Assembly: GCA_025531455.1 (NCBI GenBank)
Contig: JAMYHL010000030.1
Location: 372,001-436,000 of the forward strand
Source: Apiotrichum sp. Y4204
Lineage: Eukaryota > Basidiomycota > Tremellomycetes > Trichosporonales > Trichosporonaceae
Length of the DNA stretch: 64,000 bases
Direction: 5' to 3'
Part shown: piece after piece, positions 60,708 to 64,000 of the stretch
How the letters are laid out: each line of letters opens with the position of its first letter
Position numbering within the stretch: the first letter of the stretch is position 1
Position numbers and translations under genes: made by a program
Notes under the pieces: model-generated
Database searches by the model: none
Told to the model about the DNA's origin: nothing
Seen by the model: only the letters and a program-made list of their open reading frames with translations

Positions 60708-61465
60708 GTGTTTCCCTAGAATTTCTACTGTATCATGCAATTTCATTTGACATCGCCCTCGTTGAAGCAGAAGCTTTCCGTGACGAGGGTATTGGTCACG
60801 ATCCCAAACAGGTGCGGGGCAACATCACCTTGTGAACGTCCGTCCACTTCCACTACCCCACAGCCCCGCGCGTGGTGGAACAACGCGTACCACTACGGTC
60901 TTCGTTAGCAACACTTAATTAGAAGAATATAAACAAAAGCTCAAAATCCATAAAAAGACGGCCTATGCAGACCAACTCGCGCAACGCAGTCAGAACGAAT
61001 GATCATATGCACGGCTCATTCCAAGGACCTTGCTCAATAGTAGAGCTGGACCGGTATCCGCACAACGAACGACAGAAGACGAACTGAAACATGGTTGAAG
61101 TTGACAGATTCTGATGGGCAAGTTGTCTGATAAGGGTTTCCCACAGCTCTCAGACGCGTTGCAAAATCATCTGGAGAGTAATCCACGAGGACCCGGCTCG
61201 GTCACGCTGATGTTTTCTCCGTAATCAGAGAAGGGGTGCAGCAACTAACTACCCCCGCTGTCTCAAATAACATCTCCAAATCTCGCGTTGGTTGATTCCC
61301 AGCCCAACAAACGTGGAGGACGTGCTCCCAGGTGCTATGGTCATCAACTGCTGGCGATGCCCATCGCTCTACGACCTCCTCACCACGAAAGGGGCCACAG
61401 CTCTCAGTCGTCGCCTCAAACACTCCGATTTCGACGCCAGGCCGCGCCGATCTCCTCCTCTATCC
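60708..61465. other. Spacer, malic enzyme / tRNA-Glu
   Basis: 3' UTR region of the malic enzyme and upstream DNA of the tRNA. An AT-rich patch lies at 60910-60960. No gene is seen. Confidence 0.5.
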
Positions 61466-61569
61466 TCTTCGCTAGTATATCGGTTAGTATAATCGCCTCT
61501 CAGTCGAGAGAGCCCTCCAACAGGAGGAGCGCACCGCGATAGAGCAGGGTTCGACTCCCTGGCGGAGAA
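61466..61569 (+). tRNA. tRNA-Glu(CTC) with 32-nt intron
   Basis: Acceptor TCTTCGC pairs with GCGGAGA (one T-G). The D arm is GTAT/GTAT-like with GG in the loop. The anticodon stem ATCGC/GCGAT closes only if bases 61503-61534 are removed after the purine 37 position, the standard place for nuclear tRNA introns. Anticodon CTC is 61499-61501. The T arm is CAGGG/CCCTG with TTCGACT, and discriminator A is 61569. The intron contains a CCTCC-AACA-GGAGG hairpin. A T5 run at 61595-61599 can end Pol III transcription. Confidence 0.92.
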
Positions 61570-61811
61570 GAGCGCGCGCGCGTGAGCGCGTGATCGTTTT
61601 TCTTGCCGGTGAGTGGCATGGGTGGAAGGCCAGGAGGGGTTGGGCACCGGGCAGCGGGTTGTAATAGTAAGTCATGAGCGAGTGACCTTGCGTGGACATT
61701 TATTGTCGGTTGCGGGTTGCAATCTGTAAGGATCGAGTACCCTTGCGAACCTGGTAGGTGTCTCTTTCCACATCCCGTCGCGAACGAGCGTCTGAAACAC
61801 CCAACGTCGAG

Positions 61812-61889
61812 ATCGCTATGGCCTAGTGGGACGGCGCCAGGCTCATACGTGACACCTGGAGATCGCAGGATCGAAACCTGCTGGCGATA
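61812..61889 (+). tRNA. Initiator tRNA-Met(CAT) with 6-nt intron
   Basis: Acceptor ATCGCTA pairs with TGGCGAT, so the first pair is A1-T72. The T loop is ATCGAAA, with A at positions 54 and 60 instead of TTC. Both are hallmarks of eukaryotic initiator tRNA. The D stem is GCC/GGC, the anticodon stem CCAGG/CCTGG, and the anticodon CAT is 61844-61846. The loop has six extra bases (CGTGAC, 61848-61853) at the canonical 37/38 intron site. The T stem is GCAGG/CCTGC and the discriminator is A (61889). The Pol III terminator is T5 at 61897-61901. Confidence 0.9.
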
Positions 61890-62191
61890 GGCACCCTTTT
61901 TGAGATCGGGTGGGCCCTGAGGAGCGGACGAGGAAGATTGCAAGCAAGAGATGAGGTCGGAAGACTAAAGTTACGACAAGTGAGCTTTGGTGGCGGTGGT
62001 TGGAGGTGATCATGACTTTCGGCTTTTGCGCAGTTGACTTTCCGACCCGGGCAGGGATGCGTCTGTTAGGCGGACAGACAATCGGGGGTAGACAAACGCT
62101 ATACGCGCAGTAGAAGATTAGAAGTCAGACTCAATGGCGACTGTCATCTAATTAGAACATCGCCCAGCATGTCAGTCTACAAGTATACAAT
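61890..62191. other. Spacer, initiator tRNA / J-protein gene
   Basis: About 300 nt, with the tRNA terminator and presumed 3' UTR of the minus-strand gene. Nothing else is seen. Confidence 0.5.
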
Positions 62192-63185
62192 CTAATCCAA
62201 CAACTCGGTGTCCCCCACGCTAGTCTCTTCATCCGTGTCCTCCGTGCCCACGTCAGCCGCGCTAACGGTGAATCCGCCGCCTATGGATATAACGGCAAGG
62301 AGCACGACGGTGATCACGATAAAGCGCCACATTTGGCTTTCGCCCTTCACCTCCTCATCGAGGCGTGACGTCTCGCGGCGTTGGCGAGCGGCTGCACCGG
62401 GGCTATGTCCCGCCTTCCGTCCCCAGCGCCCACCGACGCCCGACGCCGGGCCACTACCCATGCCCATCCCAGCCCCAAGGTTCGGGTCAACCTTGCGCCG
62501 CCCGGTCCAGTGTGCCCCGGGTGGCGGCCGACTGCCCCATGATGAGTGTGGTCCCGATGTGCGCCGCGACTCTGGGCTGTGTGGCCGGAAACCAGAGTGC
62601 GATCGCTGTGACGCCGGCGTATGTGACCGGTCGTACGCGGCTCGCGCGGTCTCATTGCCCAGCACGCCGTATGCTTCGTTGATCGCGTGAAACGCCTCGC
62701 TCGAACCGCCGGGCGCGTCCGGGTGCATCTTCTTCGAGAGCTGCCGTCAGCGTTGTTGACTCAAGTACTAGGAGGCAGAGTTGGGCAACAATGGGTCTTC
62801 CCGACACCGGAGCTGTCCACCACTTGCAATGGCCAGCCCCTCTGGTAAAAGGATAAAGCAACTTAGCGACGCATCGCCACGCTACCCACCTCCACTCGCA
62901 GGACCTGCGGCGTGACCAAGCTTGCTCACTCACCTCGTAGAACCTAGCCTTGATCTGCTGACGACTCGCATTCCTGGGCAGCTTGAGTGTGCCATAGTGG
63001 TCTACCCGGGCATCCCGAAGCGCCGTAGATGCAAAGCCACGGTTGAGGAGTGGCTGCGACAAGTGTGATGCGCAAGTGGCGAGTGGGAGGCGGAGACGTC
63101 GTGATGGGCCTGCTGCTGCCGCCAGATTTGCAGACGCTGACCATGTCGAGCTGGTATGTGTGAGATATGTACTTGAGCGGAGCAT
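62192..63185 (-). CDS. Mitochondrial-type J-domain protein with one membrane span
   Basis: Two exons (63185-62934, 62740-62192) give 266 residues; the intron is 193 nt. The N terminus up to about residue 55 is rich in Ser, Arg, Leu and Ala without acids, like a mitochondrial presequence, and ends near RGFASTALRDARV. The J domain (about 62-125) reads DHYGTLKLPRNASRQQIKARF, then the HPD triad in LSKKMHPDAPGG and INEAYGVLGNETARAAYDR. A basic Gly/Ser/Pro-rich linker leads to a membrane span at about 225-247 (WRFIVITVVLLAVISIGGGF) and an acidic C-terminal tail. The layout resembles DNAJC30/DNAJC4 and yeast Jid1-type inner-membrane J proteins. The client is unknown. Confidence 0.85.
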
Positions 63186-63907
63186 TGCGCGCAAGGTGCA
63201 ATGACAGTGGTGTGTGGCGAAAGGCTCTCTCGCCAGAGTAGGAAGAGTGGATAGACTGATGGAGTTGCTGATGACGAGGGGTGGTACTCTGTAATGACTC
63301 TTTGACTTTTACCTGATTACCGATCCAGCGTGTGCACTGAGCAGTTCTGTGTGGTGGGTGTGTTGGATGCTGTACGGTGTACGGTGTGCCACTTGTCGCG
63401 TAACTCCGAGAAATGACGACACATGTTGTTATGTTGTTTCGAGCTTCCGAGCAAACCCGATCCACGTGCCGACCCAAGCCAGTCACGGGAAATAATCCGC
63501 CAAATCTACCTCATGACCTTGGTCTAATTCGCAAGTCTGGTATCCTCTCTGGCCTCTATTGGCTAAGATCATGTGTAGTATCTGTTCTTAAAGCTGTGAG
63601 AAGCTTTATCCGAACTACGGTTCGGCTCTTCTCTAGCAATCTTTCCTCGCCCGAGTCACCGCTGCGGCTTGCCGCAAGTAACTCGCGATGTCGCTGGCCA
63701 TACACTACCGCCTTCTGATGTCAGGGTACAACAACAAATTTATGTTTTTTGGATCGCACTTACTCATCCTATCATCCTCGATTGCACTTCTTTCCCGGCG
63801 TTAAAGGGTAAGTATATCTTGTTTTCCCGGAGGACATGCACATACATAGAGTAAATGTAGCCGCTTGCCACCTCTGAACACGCAATCGACTTCATAGACA
63901 CAAAAAA
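63186..63907. other. Spacer at right end
   Basis: Upstream region of the J-protein gene. No coding frame with motifs. Confidence 0.45.
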
Positions 63908-64000
63908 CTATGGACAGATGTTATCAATCACTGCCTGCGTCTCTCCTCCTTCCTCATCGTCCCGCCTCGGCGTCAGCCATCTCAACGTCCTCTTGATGCG
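63908..64000 (-). CDS. Possible C-terminal end of a gene cut by the window edge
   Basis: On the minus strand the last 93 nt are open in one frame (30 residues, RIKRTLRWLTPRRDDEEGG and on) up to a TAG. Composition is coding-like, but the stretch is too short to identify and could be chance. Confidence 0.3.
   Translation of the reverse strand, partial: RIKRTLRWLTPRRDDEEGGETQAVIDNICP

Overview
The window is nuclear DNA of a GC-rich, intron-dense fungus, most likely a basidiomycete yeast of the Tremellomycetes (Trichosporonales-like; this placement is inference). The signs are many GT-AG introns of about 33-95 nt with CTAAC/CTGAC-type branch sites, genes on both strands with 0.2-5 kb spacers, a nuclear gene for a respiratory complex I subunit (absent from Saccharomyces-type yeasts), and dispersed tRNA genes, two of them with introns. 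I see no bacterial, viral or plasmid features, no rRNA, no CRISPR array and no recognisable transposon.

Layout. 0-13 kb: the C-terminal part of a Ubp8/USP22-type deubiquitinase (cut by the left edge), a spliced disordered protein of unknown function (minus), a 3.5 kb spacer, a CipC/DUF3759-type small protein with a Gln/Gly-rich tail, and the CORVET subunit Vps8 (minus). 13-27 kb: a RhoGEF (DH plus PH-like), a membrane-anchored fasciclin-repeat protein and a triose-phosphate/nucleotide-sugar-type transporter (SLY41/SLC35E type). 27-34 kb: a 1375-residue disordered protein (minus), divergent from the 30 kDa subunit of complex I. 34-42 kb: gene-poor, with one orphan intronless gene at 39.0 kb behind a long pyrimidine-rich leader. 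42-48 kb: tRNA-Gly(GCC), a LURP-one/Tubby-C-like protein with an SR-type tail (minus), and ribosomal protein S15/uS19 (minus). 49-57 kb: CCR4-NOT subunit NOT3/5 (minus) divergent from DNA polymerase epsilon subunit B (Dpb2), an ER-type DNAJB12-like chaperone, and a small BTB-like protein (minus). 58-64 kb: mitochondrial malic enzyme, a tRNA pair (Glu-CTC with a 32-nt intron, initiator Met with a 6-nt intron), a mitochondrial-type J protein with one membrane span (minus), and possibly the last codons of a gene cut by the right edge.

The genes are ordinary eukaryotic single-gene units. They do not form an operon or an evident cluster with one shared job. Exon chains were built by hand from splice signals and reading-frame phase. 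For every multi-exon gene the exon lengths add up to a whole number of codons, which supports the models but does not replace transcript data.

I did not find a convincing new biological system. The items most worth a second look are the 6-nt intron in an initiator tRNA, short introns whose length is a multiple of three and which contain no stop (so retention keeps the frame), the CipC-like protein with a prion-like tail, the shortened RING at the end of Vps8, the LURP-one-like gene with unusually long introns, and the uORF that overlaps the start codon of the fasciclin gene.
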